Origin: Verrucomicrobiota bacterium
GTDB lineage: Bacteria; Verrucomicrobiota; Verrucomicrobiia; Opitutales; Opitutaceae
Length of the DNA stretch: 64,000 nucleotides
Assembly (NCBI GenBank): GCA_023386835.1
Contig: JAEWIY010000152.1
Span: forward strand, 19,014 to 83,013
Direction: 5' to 3'
Part shown: positions 52,201-60,242 of the stretch, piece by piece
How positions within the stretch are numbered: position 1 is the stretch's first letter
Layout: every line of letters begins with the position of its first letter
The notes under the pieces: model-generated
The model's input: the letters and a program-made list of their open reading frames with translations, nothing else
The model's database searches: none
Told to the model about the DNA's origin: nothing
Made by a program: the position numbers and the translations under genes

Positions 52201-52335
52201 CTGCGAACGCTCCAGCCGGCCGTTCCATGCCCAGAAGGGGGTGCCGCGGTAGACCGCGCGAGGGCGACGGAATTCCGCCTCGGGAAGCCGGGTGTCGTTG
52301 TGATTGGGATACAATGGAGGCGTGCTTCTGCTCAT
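49207..52335 (-). CDS. GH106-like large glycoside hydrolase (putative alpha-L-rhamnosidase)
   Basis: A 1042-residue protein without signal peptide. The start (FRRPRAVYRGTPFWAWNGRL, then QFERMGFGGFHLHARTGL near residue 55 and LAWLYDEDRWPSGFGGGWVT near 95) matches the barrel opening of GH106 and related rhamnosidase-like families, with IPAIFTDEPQHL near 240 and LTGHMMEEPTLGTQ near 335 supplying acids. A galactose-binding-like C-terminus follows (VEKPVRGAELAIEESGTWSL). GH106 enzymes remove L-rhamnose from rhamnogalacturonan II, among other substrates. It may belong to an unclassified neighbour family. Its start overlaps the stop of the FAD oxidoreductase gene (ATGA). Confidence 0.65.
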   Translation of the reverse strand: MSRSTPPLYPNHNDTRLPEAEFRRPRAVYRGTPFWAWNGRLERSQLFRQIGQFERMGFGGFHLHARTGLQTPYLGEAFMAEIRACTAEAKRRDMLAWLYDEDRWPSGFGGGWVTQDPKHRLKYLLFTPTPYNGTVRPTPNWSCALAGRLENGTLLARYAVRLDSENRLEYRRLRDNESGSRSEQVWYAYLETVDGVPWYNHQGFVDTLSREAIDRFTEVTHERYREAVGEHFGRTIPAIFTDEPQHLFKDVFDAPGQHIDRVIPATTDFFETFQARFGDDLLDALPEVFWELPDGKPSLARYRYHEHVTERFAEAYAGTLGRWCAKHGLHLTGHMMEEPTLGTQTRATGEAMRSLAHFQIPGVDLLCDELELNTLKQAQSVAHQYGRPGVMSELYGVTGWGFDFVGHKAQGDWQAALGVTVRVPHLAWLSMAGEAKRDYPASIHYQSPWWQEYRLIEDHFARLNVVLSRGRADVRIGVLHPIESYWLCYGPLAQTRDEREQLERQFEQIPQWLLRNLLDFDYVSEGLLPEQNPAVAPGPRFKVGKMAYDVVVVPGLRTIRGSTLDALERFADAGGCVLFAGHVPELVDAQPSRRAALLAERAHGCNWDERELVERLAPWRTVDCTDAKGLRQRELLYQLRRDGAERHLFVCNLNRREAAPGQTLRVRGKWRVFARDTLSGRTQEIFARQETGHTLIPTDLEAHGHVLLTLRAGVTQARQRTTRRWRDVGELRDPVRVTLSEPNVLLLDQAEWRWNGGDWQPREEILRLHNRIRVLCGLPEREGHVAQPWTDAEPAPVLGRVELRYRIRVEKPVRGAELAIEESGTWSLMVDGRRVSTRAHGWWVDEAIERVRLPALDVGEHEIVLACDFTRKTELEWNYILGDFGVRLAGRHATITEPVRLLAFGDWSSQGLPFYTGNVTYHFTLDERDGVATGVDFTGFKGALLSVVADDGPPRPVAFAPFRYELPLRRKNKTRLDATVFGHRHNAFGPLHHTDHNLRWLGPDAWRSSGKYWAYEYQLRPMGLLVAPRLQAPAAARAVTTA

Positions 52336-53639
52336 GACGGCTCCGCTAACCCTCGGGCCGCGGTGGTTGATGGTGGCGGTTCCGGAACGATCGCGCCGTG
52401 TTGGCGCAGCAACGCGTGCAGGTGGCCCAGCGGAACCTCGCGCAACTCGAGCCCACCCCGCGCAGCCAACGCCGCGGCCGCGCCGGCAGCCTGGCCCATC
52501 GCCATGCAGGAGGCCTGCACGCGATAAGCGGAGTTCGCGACCTGGTCACCGGAGGCGCAACGTCCCGCGACGATCATGTTTCTGCTCCCTCGAGGCAGGA
52601 GTGCGCGGTACGGAATGGTCGGAACAACACCCTCGCGTAGCGGCCGGGTGTCGATGCCGCGGCCGGCCTGGTGGATGTCGATCGGGTAGAAACTGTGACA
52701 GACCGCGTCGTCCCAGTGGCGCCCGGAAAGGTAACCCTCCGCCGTGATTGAGGTTTCGCCGTCAATCGTCACCGTTTCTCGGATACCGCACTCCGGTGCG
52801 AAGGTCTCGTAGTGGAAACGCTCGAGTCCGGGCTGCGCGCGGAAGAACCGCAGCAGTCGCAGGATCAGCGCCCGTGCCTGCACTTCGCCCTGGGTGCGGC
52901 CATCGCTGGTGCTCGCGTCGATGCCGACGACGTGGACCGAATTCGTGCCGCGCCAACGCAGGAACTGCGAGACCGGATCGGGTTTGCCGATGAGGTCCGT
53001 GTGCTTCAGGCGACCGTCGTCCACGGCAGCGAGGAAGGCGGACTCGAGCCGAGGCAGGTCGAGCGTCGAGACGTCATAGCCGCCGGCGCGCACGACGAGC
53101 GTTCCCGGCTGGAGCGTCGGGTTGCGCTTTACTGGAAGCCCGGCGAGCGACACCGCGTTCGCGTCGCCCGTGCAATCGACGACCACGCGCGCCGACACGT
53201 CACGCAGGCCCTCCTTCCGGCAGAGGATGAGCCGCCAGCCCTCGTCCTCGGGCGCGACCCCGGCGAGCATCGTGTGCAACGCGAGATCGGCGCCGGCCTG
53301 TGTCACGGCTTCGTCGGCCAGCGCCGCATACACGGCGGCGTTGACGCGGATCTGCAGGCGATAGTGCGGCAGGTCGCGCCACGCGGAGAAGTCCGGGAGC
53401 GCCTCGCCGGATTCCGCGACCGCTTTGGAAACAAGTTCCCAGCCGATACCGGCGATCACCTGCCGGCCCCAAGCGTGGAAGAGGCCAGGAAAGTTGACGC
53501 CGTTGAGCACCGTGGTGCCCCCGAGCACGCCGCTCTTTTCAACGAGGAGGGTTGATGCGCCGGCTCGCCCGGCCTGCGTAGCGGCGATGACTCCGGCGGT
53601 GCCGCCGCCGAGCACGATGACGTCATAACGGGATTTCAT
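52332..53639 (-). CDS. FAD-dependent oxidoreductase (PF12831 type)
   Basis: A 435-residue flavoprotein. The N-terminal dinucleotide fold (YDVIVLGGGTAGVIAATQAG), LLVEKSGVLGGTTVLNGVNF near residue 37, VVDCTGDANAVSLAGLPV near 162 and the C-terminal MIVAGRCASGDQVANSAYRV near 376 fit the FAD_oxidored family. Members of this family are frequent in polysaccharide loci, where they may oxidise sugars or sugar acids; substrates are mostly unknown. The ATG at 53639 removes a 29-residue upstream extension without domain. The stop overlaps the next gene's start, and the previous gene ends 11 bases before it. Confidence 0.8.
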   Translation of the reverse strand: MKSRYDVIVLGGGTAGVIAATQAGRAGASTLLVEKSGVLGGTTVLNGVNFPGLFHAWGRQVIAGIGWELVSKAVAESGEALPDFSAWRDLPHYRLQIRVNAAVYAALADEAVTQAGADLALHTMLAGVAPEDEGWRLILCRKEGLRDVSARVVVDCTGDANAVSLAGLPVKRNPTLQPGTLVVRAGGYDVSTLDLPRLESAFLAAVDDGRLKHTDLIGKPDPVSQFLRWRGTNSVHVVGIDASTSDGRTQGEVQARALILRLLRFFRAQPGLERFHYETFAPECGIRETVTIDGETSITAEGYLSGRHWDDAVCHSFYPIDIHQAGRGIDTRPLREGVVPTIPYRALLPRGSRNMIVAGRCASGDQVANSAYRVQASCMAMGQAAGAAAALAARGGLELREVPLGHLHALLRQHGAIVPEPPPSTTAARGLAEPS

Positions 53640-53650
53640 CACGCGGTGAG

Positions 53651-55102
53651 TCAGATTTTGCCGCGGCGTGCTTCCAGCGTGTCGCGCACCTCCTGCATGC
53701 GCTGGCGATTGAGCGGGTAGTACCAAGCGATCACGATCGCGATGCCCCAGATGATTACCGGAAGGATGAGGTAGAGCGTGAACATGCGGCTCAGCACCTC
53801 GGGCGGCTGCGCGCCGAGTTTTGCGTCAAAACCCGACAGGTGCAGGACGAGTCCACCGACGCCCATCGCGCACGTGAGGGACAACTTGATGAACCACGAG
53901 TAGAACGCGTTGATCGAGCCTTCGCGGCGACGGCCGGTATCGAGCTCGTCGCAATCGGCGGTGTCCGCCTTCATCGACGGCAGGAAGAGCCACATCGCGG
54001 AATAGGCACCGACCTCGAGGATACCCGGGATCAGCTGCAGGTAGGGCAGGTCCGGCCGCATCAGGAAGTAGTTCGATTCGACTCCAATGATCCCCACCAC
54101 GAGCGTGCCGATGACCATTACCTTCTTGTCGAAGCGTTCCGCCAGCCAGGCGGCTGCGGGGATCGCGATGATCCCGGTGATCACCGTCGCCGTCCAGCGC
54201 CAGCCGGCGAGGACGGAGGCGGCCGACAGGTCTCCGCCGTACACGTAGTAGATATTAAGATACTGGTTGAGGGTCCCGATCGACATGTACCCGAAGGCGA
54301 GGAAGAACGAGACGCCGATCAGCGACCAAAGCGGCTTCGAACGCGCAGAATCCTTGATGCTCTGGATGAAGGACTGCTTGGGCTGCTTCTTCGCCTCGGC
54401 GTTGTAATAGCGCTCCTTCACAAAGAGCGGAGGCAGCAGTCCGAAGACCAGGATCGCGCCGGCGATCATCCAGCAGGCGGTCTTCATCCCGATGACGATG
54501 TCACCCTTGCCCGTTTCCGGATTGGTGAAAAGCGAGCTGGTGACGAACGCCATCACCCAGCCACCGGCGAACGCCGAGAACTTGCTGAAGATCGCCATCC
54601 AGCTCGCGAGGCGCGTGCGCTCGTCGTAGTTGGGCGTCAGCTCCAGCTGCATCCCATAGTACGGCATCGCCCAGATCGTGAAGAACGTGAAGTACACGAT
54701 GCCGACCCCTACCAGGTACGTGACCTTCGCGGTTTCGCTCATGTCCATGGGGACGTACCAAAACAGCGGATACAGCGCGGCCGTGGCTACCGCGCCTACC
54801 ACCATGAACGGCCGGCGCCGACCCCAGCGGGTGCGGGCGTTGTCGGACAGGTTGCCGATCAGCGGATCCGTGATCGCGTCCCACGCGCGCAGGATCATCA
54901 GGATCAGGCCCAGCAGGGCCGGACTGATGCCCAGGCCGATGTTGAAGTACGGCATCCACAGCACCTGCATCATCAGGCCTGTGGCAATGTACTCGGTGTT
55001 CATGCCCGCACTGAACGCGAGCTTCTGCAGCAGCGGGACTCGGTCTTCGGGAGGAACCCTCGACGAGGTGCTGCGCCGCGAAAAACGGGAAAAAAGGGAC
55101 AT
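53651..55102 (-). CDS. GPH/MelB-type sugar:cation symporter (second copy)
   Basis: A 483-residue membrane protein, about 12 transmembrane segments, related to the transporter at 47698. Visible: LQKLAFSAGMNTEYIATGLM near residue 25, LRAWDAITDPLIGNLSDNAR near 70, TRWGRRRPFMVVGAVA near 90, and NYDERTRLASWMAIFSK near 155. Two distinct GPH transporters in one operon suggest two import substrates, such as a mono- and a disaccharide. It sits between the isomerase-like gene and the FAD oxidoreductase. Confidence 0.85.
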   Translation of the reverse strand: MSLFSRFSRRSTSSRVPPEDRVPLLQKLAFSAGMNTEYIATGLMMQVLWMPYFNIGLGISPALLGLILMILRAWDAITDPLIGNLSDNARTRWGRRRPFMVVGAVATAALYPLFWYVPMDMSETAKVTYLVGVGIVYFTFFTIWAMPYYGMQLELTPNYDERTRLASWMAIFSKFSAFAGGWVMAFVTSSLFTNPETGKGDIVIGMKTACWMIAGAILVFGLLPPLFVKERYYNAEAKKQPKQSFIQSIKDSARSKPLWSLIGVSFFLAFGYMSIGTLNQYLNIYYVYGGDLSAASVLAGWRWTATVITGIIAIPAAAWLAERFDKKVMVIGTLVVGIIGVESNYFLMRPDLPYLQLIPGILEVGAYSAMWLFLPSMKADTADCDELDTGRRREGSINAFYSWFIKLSLTCAMGVGGLVLHLSGFDAKLGAQPPEVLSRMFTLYLILPVIIWGIAIVIAWYYPLNRQRMQEVRDTLEARRGKI

Positions 55103-55167
55103 GGCTACGGGACGAGTGCTCTCGTGAAGGTGGTTTGGCGGACGCTGAGGGCGGGCGCTGCGAGCGC

Positions 55168-56679
55168 TCAGTTATCGTTGCAGGGAGTGACCACGACGTG
55201 TTCGAGGCCGAGGATCTTCGCGATCTGGACGAGCTCGTATGCGTGGTGGCCGATACCGAGCGCGAAGTGGTGCGTTGGGCCTTCGGCTACCCAGCGCCGC
55301 AGGAAGGTGCGCACGTCCGGCGCGAAGATGCCGTGGGTGTTGGTATTGCCTGTCGGAGGGATCGGCCGGCGCGCGGATTCGCCCTCGGCGATGACGAACT
55401 TGAACGAGCCGGTCGCCGTCTGGCCGATGCTGAGCATCGTGATCGGGCCCTCCTTGATCTGAAACTCGACGCCGGCGCCTGAGCCCGGTTTTCCGTGGTA
55501 CTTCTTGAGGCTGCGGATCACGGGTTTGGCCGCGGCGATGTTGATGTGATGCGGCCCATCGTGGCCGACGAGCACGCTATCGCGTTCGAAATCGACGGGG
55601 TGAAACTCCGCGAAACTGCCGCCGATGCCGAGCCGGTCCATGATCATCATCGCGACGCACGTCTTGAGATCGAACTCGCCGCACATCGGAAAGCCGGCGC
55701 CCGTGAGCACCGAGTTGCCGACAATCAGGTTGGTAACCAGCGTGCGCAGCTCCGAACCGGGCTCACCCTCGTAGTAGTAGGCGAGACCATCGAGGCGCTT
55801 GTCGTCGATCAACGCTTCCAGCGCGACGGCCGCACGGGCTGCGGTCTCGAGATCGCGTTCGGTGAGTTTCTCGGTGAGCGGGTCCGACTTCGGATCCGGC
55901 GTGTCGAAGAACTCGAGAATCCGCGCCTTCCACTCGTCCACACGCTTCGCGTCCGGCGCTCGGTAGTGCCTGAAGATCTCACCGGGTTCGACGAGCACCA
56001 CGTGCAGGCCGAAGGCCGACGTAATCGCGGTGGGATCCGTGTGCATGTCGAGCATCGACTCGAGCACGTGTCCCATGAGGCCGACCCGCGACTTGCGCAG
56101 CGAGTGCAGCGCCTTCGCGATGCCGCACCAGCGGCGGAGGTCGCGCGCGACTTCAGGATCGTCACCCTCGTGACCGAGAATCACCGGCGGCACCTGCCGT
56201 CCGAAGCGCACCGCGACTCCCGTGAATTCCGGCACCGAACAAAAGTCGTCGTTGCAGAGCTGCATGTACGTCGTGCCGTTCGGGTAATCCATTGCCTTCA
56301 TGGGCTGGATCGCGACGAGCACGATCGGCACGCGGATCTCCCGGCAGAGCACGCCGAAGGTCGACGACGTGGCGTAAGTCACCATGTCGATGAACAACAC
56401 GTCGATGTCGGCTGCCAGGATTTGCGGAACCGCATCGTATGCCGCCTGCGCGTTGTCGATCAGGCCGAAGTCGCGAACGTCGACGTCCTCCGCCTCGAGA
56501 AGCGACTGCACGTGGCGCTGTTTGCGCCGCATCTCGTCGAGGAGTCCGTCGAACTGCGCCCAGTAGACATGATGGCCGACGCCGATCAGGCCGACGCGCG
56601 CATAGAGCGGGCGCCGGCGCGCAACATGAAGATTGCCCGAGGGCGGCGTGGCAGGTGAAGCGGAAGCGGTGACGCTCAT
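55168..56679 (-). CDS. L-arabinose/L-fucose isomerase family protein
   Basis: A 503-residue protein of the arabinose/fucose isomerase fold. The N-terminal domain reads VGLIGVGHHVYWAQFDGLLD near residue 20, and ADIDVLFIDMVTYATSS follows near 82. The metal-site region has MCGEFDLKTCVAMMIMDRLG near 310 and GGSFAEFHPVDFERDSVLVG near 330, and a late GIGHHAYELVQIAKILG near 480 can supply the last His, matching the Glu/Glu/His/His set of AraA. An upstream extension of 255 residues overlaps the 804-residue gene on the same strand and is discarded. The sugar is unknown; the protein diverges from typical AraA. Confidence 0.7.
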   Translation of the reverse strand: MSVTASASPATPPSGNLHVARRRPLYARVGLIGVGHHVYWAQFDGLLDEMRRKQRHVQSLLEAEDVDVRDFGLIDNAQAAYDAVPQILAADIDVLFIDMVTYATSSTFGVLCREIRVPIVLVAIQPMKAMDYPNGTTYMQLCNDDFCSVPEFTGVAVRFGRQVPPVILGHEGDDPEVARDLRRWCGIAKALHSLRKSRVGLMGHVLESMLDMHTDPTAITSAFGLHVVLVEPGEIFRHYRAPDAKRVDEWKARILEFFDTPDPKSDPLTEKLTERDLETAARAAVALEALIDDKRLDGLAYYYEGEPGSELRTLVTNLIVGNSVLTGAGFPMCGEFDLKTCVAMMIMDRLGIGGSFAEFHPVDFERDSVLVGHDGPHHINIAAAKPVIRSLKKYHGKPGSGAGVEFQIKEGPITMLSIGQTATGSFKFVIAEGESARRPIPPTGNTNTHGIFAPDVRTFLRRWVAEGPTHHFALGIGHHAYELVQIAKILGLEHVVVTPCNDN

Positions 56680-56749
56680 GTTTCCGGAGGAACGGGAAGA
56701 AGAGGGTGAAGAGAGAAGGAGAGTGATTACGAGCGTAGGGGAACGATCA

Positions 56750-59164
56750 CTACCACGAGAGCAGGGCGGTGCCGTCCACCGGCTGCTCGGTTTCCAGCAG
56801 CGGGCCGTGAGGCGAGCGCACCTCGCGCAGCGGCATTTGGTTGCCACCGATGTGCGGCCACGCGGGATCGAGCCAGAGCGACACTTTCCCCGCGCCGGTC
56901 GGTGGGAAGAAGCGCACGGTCGCACCGCGCAGGCCGCGCAGCCACATCCTGCGGGTGACGCCAACCTGCGCCGGGCAGGCCTCGACGGCGGAAGCGACCC
57001 CGGACGCCTGTTCGACGAAGATCCGACATTCATGCCGCCATGCCCGAGGCATCCGGTAGTGCGCGATTCCCGACCGCAGGATCGTCTCGGCGCCGAGCAG
57101 GAGCGGCGCGCCGAACGGCGCGCGCAGGGCGAGTTCGACCGTCGTGTCAGGCATGTATCCGGAAAACCACCACCCGTTTTCGTTACGGTGCAGCGTAACA
57201 ACCGGGTGGCGCTGCTCGCGATTCTCGGCGTTGACCGCCACATGCCAGCCATGCGCGGTGAGCACTTGGCGGACGAGGCCGCTGAAGGGGAAGGTCGTCG
57301 TCGGCGAATCCGGGACAGGGAGATGCTCCTCGGCAGAAACACGGAGGGGGAGCGGACCCCGCAACCAGGTGACGCGACCGCCGGCGGGTGTTGCGGCGCT
57401 GGCGCCCAGCGCTCGTATCGCTTGTCCTTGAATAGCGGATACAAGCACGTTGGCGGAACCGTCCGCTGCGGGCGCTTCGCTCAACCCCCCGCCGGACATG
57501 ACCGGGCGGTGGACGTAGGTTGCCGGAGCAGGCGAGCCCACATGATCGATCGGCGCCAAGGCCGAGTTCACTTCGAACTCTCCGCTGAGTGGTTGCGAAT
57601 CCACAAGCCCGAGTCGGCGGCGGAGTTCCGGCGCGTGATCAAGCGGGCCGTAAACGAGCAGCTCGCCGCCCGCGTCGATCCACGCGAGCAGGCGCTTTTC
57701 ACCGCTCGGTAACAGCGGGGCGGGAGTGACCAGGATGCTCCCGGCTAACGCGGTTGCGACGCGGTCACCGAGCGCGTCGAACGTTCGGGTGCTGATCACA
57801 GTGTTCAGCGGCACGCCGTCGTTCAGCGCTTCGCGCGCGAACCAGTCGGTATGGAAAAGTCGCGCGAGGTCCGGCGACGCGGTGTTGATGACGTCGTGCA
57901 GCTCGTCGAAGGGATACAGCCACACCAGGGGACCGGCCGCGTCAGGACGCTCCCGCCAGGCGCGCACGAGGTGCGGTGTGCTCTCGAGCGGCACCCGGTC
58001 CGGCATCCGGCCGTACGAATCGTCAATCGTCAGAAGGTGAAGGTCGGCGGGCACCTGCACGGCCCCGTCCGCTGTCACGCGTGCGACGGAAAGCGGTAGG
58101 ATGATGTCGTGCGGCTGTCCCTCGTAACGATCGATCCACGGGCTGTTCAGCCACCACGGATCGTGAAGGTAGTAGCGAAATGGATACTCCGCTCCGGGAG
58201 GCAGTTCGGCGATCCGGCTCAGATAACCCGCGATTTCGATGCCGAAGTCGCCGTTGATCGCAGCCCAGGGCGAGTTTGGCGGCGGAGCGAAGTCGAAGCC
58301 GCCTTCGTACAACTCGCGCAGCGGCGTGGCGTCGCTGGCGAGATCGGTGCCCGTACCGAGATTGGTGCCGCGCGTGCGAAGGCCGTAGTCGGGGCATTCG
58401 CGGCGATAGTCGCGCCAGAAGTCGAGAATCCGTCCGCTGAGCTCGCCCGCGCGCTCGGGATGAAACGCGTCGCCGTCGAACAGCGGACCGACGGTTTTCC
58501 ACGTCTCGAGGCCGAAGCCGAAGCCGTTGGAGAGCCAGAGGTAGTCGAAGCCGAGGTCGCGCGCGAAGTGGCGGAATTGGCGGCCCAGGAAAGCGCCGAG
58601 GCTCGTGCCGTCGGGGATGCCCTCCGGATAACCCGCGTAGCGTCGCGTATCGTTTCTCAGGATACCATAGCAGCAGACGAAACTCGCGCGGCCCATCGTG
58701 TTCGAGAGGCAGATTTCGCGGTGCCACTCGTACTTGAACCGCGACGGCGCGAATTCGCCGCCCGGATCGAAGGTCGCGCCGACCTCGATCTCGCGTCCCG
58801 CTTCGCGCGCGGCGTCGCGGAAGGCCTGCACGATCGCCGCCAGCCGACGGTAAGTGATGGGTTGTGCGTCCTCGCGGTAGAGGTAGTTGCGCGCGTGCAG
58901 GCTCTTCTTCTCCGGGTCCGCGGGCACGGGCATGTGCGGGTTCGCGTTCCCGAGGTAACGCGCCCATTCCATCGGCGCGTCGAGCTCGCCCGTGTATTCA
59001 AGAATCTCCGACCCGTCGGCGGCCCAGAGCATCACGGACAGGCGCCGCGCGTGCGCGGAGAGGGGCGCCCACTGGGCGAGAGCGTTGCGACAGGCGTCGC
59101 GCGTGGCGTCGTTGTCGAGGCCGTAGAAAGGCTTGAGGCTGATTTCGAGGGTAAGAGTTCTCAC
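56750..59164 (-). CDS. Large cytoplasmic protein of unknown function (TIM-barrel-like)
   Basis: An 804-residue protein without signal peptide that I do not recognise. It opens MRTLTLEISLKPFYGLDNDA and shows enzyme-like blocks: GATFDPGGEFAPSRFKYEW near residue 148, DYLWLSNGFGFGLETWKTVG near 227, AINGDFGIEIAGYLSR near 312, TIDDSYGRMPDRVPLESTP near 380, and VWLYPFDELHDVINT near 418. A region near 490-515 (SGEKRLLAWIDAGGELLVYG) resembles the glutamine-amidotransferase-like middle domain of some beta-galactosidase-type glycosidases. A cytoplasmic glycoside hydrolase is therefore a fair guess. It stands between iclR and the isomerase-like gene, so it is probably the first enzyme of the operon. Confidence 0.5.
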   Translation of the reverse strand: MRTLTLEISLKPFYGLDNDATRDACRNALAQWAPLSAHARRLSVMLWAADGSEILEYTGELDAPMEWARYLGNANPHMPVPADPEKKSLHARNYLYREDAQPITYRRLAAIVQAFRDAAREAGREIEVGATFDPGGEFAPSRFKYEWHREICLSNTMGRASFVCCYGILRNDTRRYAGYPEGIPDGTSLGAFLGRQFRHFARDLGFDYLWLSNGFGFGLETWKTVGPLFDGDAFHPERAGELSGRILDFWRDYRRECPDYGLRTRGTNLGTGTDLASDATPLRELYEGGFDFAPPPNSPWAAINGDFGIEIAGYLSRIAELPPGAEYPFRYYLHDPWWLNSPWIDRYEGQPHDIILPLSVARVTADGAVQVPADLHLLTIDDSYGRMPDRVPLESTPHLVRAWRERPDAAGPLVWLYPFDELHDVINTASPDLARLFHTDWFAREALNDGVPLNTVISTRTFDALGDRVATALAGSILVTPAPLLPSGEKRLLAWIDAGGELLVYGPLDHAPELRRRLGLVDSQPLSGEFEVNSALAPIDHVGSPAPATYVHRPVMSGGGLSEAPAADGSANVLVSAIQGQAIRALGASAATPAGGRVTWLRGPLPLRVSAEEHLPVPDSPTTTFPFSGLVRQVLTAHGWHVAVNAENREQRHPVVTLHRNENGWWFSGYMPDTTVELALRAPFGAPLLLGAETILRSGIAHYRMPRAWRHECRIFVEQASGVASAVEACPAQVGVTRRMWLRGLRGATVRFFPPTGAGKVSLWLDPAWPHIGGNQMPLREVRSPHGPLLETEQPVDGTALLSW

Positions 59165-59221
59165 GACGCAGGCGCACGGTGGCGCGTTGCTCCCGGTTAA
59201 TAGGCTGAACTGGCCGGACGA

Positions 59222-60055
59222 TCAGTCCGTGGTCGCCGGCTTCTTGCGAGGTCGGCCCCTGCGATTCCCTGGAGGGACGTCGCTGGCGGGGGACGGCGTG
59301 CTGTTGGCCCAGAGTTTTTCGATCTCCGCGACAGCGCGGCGAAGGCCAGTCAGTGTGACCTCGACCTGATCCGCGCTCTGGAGGCGCACGGTCGGCGCAC
59401 TCGCTCCCAGCGCCGCGAACACCGCTCCCCATGGGTCACGGATCGGCACCGCGAGTGCGCTGATGCCCTCACACAACTCGTCGCGCGCCTGGCTGAAGCC
59501 CTGCTCGCGCACGCGCGCGAGCTCCGCGCGAAACGCCTGCGGATCCGTGATCGTGTGCGGCGTGTGCCGGTCGAGGCCATGCTGCGCGAGGTAGGTTTCG
59601 AGCGTGGGCTCGTCGAAATTCGAGAGGATGAGTTTTCCGAATGCCGTGCAGTGGGCGACCCCGCTGACATCCTCAGGCTCCTGCACGCGCAGTGCCTGCC
59701 GGCTCGGGACGTACTCGAGGTTGATGATCTTGCCGTGATCCGACGTCACGAGCATCACCGACTCGTTCAACTCCTGGGCCAGCGCATGCACGACATGGCG
59801 CGCCGTGGTGGTGAGCGAACGCAGGTACAGCGGGTGGCGACTGAGCAACATCAGCCGGATGCCGGGATGGAACAGTCGCGTCACCTCGTCCTGCCTCACG
59901 TAGCCGCGCGCCGCGAAAGTGGTCGCGATGTTGTGCACGGTCGCCACGTTGATCCCGAGCTCCTGCGCCAGCGCGCGGGTGCCGATGCCTTCGGGCCGAC
60001 GCACGATGGCTTCGAGGACCGAAAGGCTTTTGTCCAGCGTCAGGACCGTGGGCAT
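59222..60055 (-). CDS. IclR-family transcriptional regulator
   Basis: A 277-residue regulator. The N-terminal winged helix covers residues 4-65 (LDKSLSVLEAIVRRPEGIGT, then ALAQELGINVATVHNIATTF), and the C-terminal effector domain follows (SVMLVTSDHGKIINLEYVPS; GVAHCTAFGKLILSNFDEPT; CEGISALAVPIRDPWG). IclR proteins bind small acids or sugars. It is divergent from the GH5-like gene and heads the - strand run; a copy of the shared 22-bp motif lies 12 bases upstream of its start, so it probably autoregulates. Confidence 0.9.
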   Translation of the reverse strand: MPTVLTLDKSLSVLEAIVRRPEGIGTRALAQELGINVATVHNIATTFAARGYVRQDEVTRLFHPGIRLMLLSRHPLYLRSLTTTARHVVHALAQELNESVMLVTSDHGKIINLEYVPSRQALRVQEPEDVSGVAHCTAFGKLILSNFDEPTLETYLAQHGLDRHTPHTITDPQAFRAELARVREQGFSQARDELCEGISALAVPIRDPWGAVFAALGASAPTVRLQSADQVEVTLTGLRRAVAEIEKLWANSTPSPASDVPPGNRRGRPRKKPATTD

Positions 60056-60066
60056 GAGTTGGGTTT

Positions 60067-60088
60067 TAAGTGTTCAATCTTCGCTAAC
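60067..60088 (+). promoter_or_regulatory. Candidate IclR-family operator, copy 2 (upstream of iclR)
   Basis: TAAGTGTTCAATCTT followed by CGCTAAC, agreeing with copy 3 at 16 of 22 positions. It has GTTC...TAAC arms and sits 12 bases before the iclR start, suited to autorepression. Confidence 0.5.
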
Positions 60089-60191
60089 GACAAGCAGAAA
60101 ATGGCCACCAATGTGGATTCCTCTCTTTCGAGATTGACGCGGATCTTCGCCAGGATGGCTTTCTCTGCGCCGCGCTTTGGTTCCCGCACCC

Positions 60192-60213
60192 AAAGCGTTC
60201 AACATTCCCGAAC
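60192..60213 (+). promoter_or_regulatory. Candidate IclR-family operator, copy 3 (upstream of GH5-like gene)
   Basis: AAAGCGTTCAACATT followed by CCCGAAC. The arms GTTC and GAAC are perfectly inverted with a nine-base spacer, like known IclR-family sites. It ends 29 bases before the GH5-like start codon. Confidence 0.55.
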
Positions 60214-60242
60214 AGCAGTTTGCTTCTCAACAACACTGCTGG

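Noticed and set aside
50590..52527. A 645-residue + strand frame opposite the GH106-like gene
   Set aside because: Antisense to recognisable glycosidase blocks; it has no family features of its own.
53840..55462. A 540-residue + strand frame opposite the second symporter and the isomerase end
   Set aside because: The reverse frame of GC-rich membrane protein codons gives an Arg/Asp/His-rich translation without domains, and the - strand genes are clear.
56680..57444. N-terminal extension of the isomerase-like protein
   Set aside because: It overlaps the end of the 804-residue gene on the same strand and shows no domain; the ATG at 56679 begins the family sequence shortly after.
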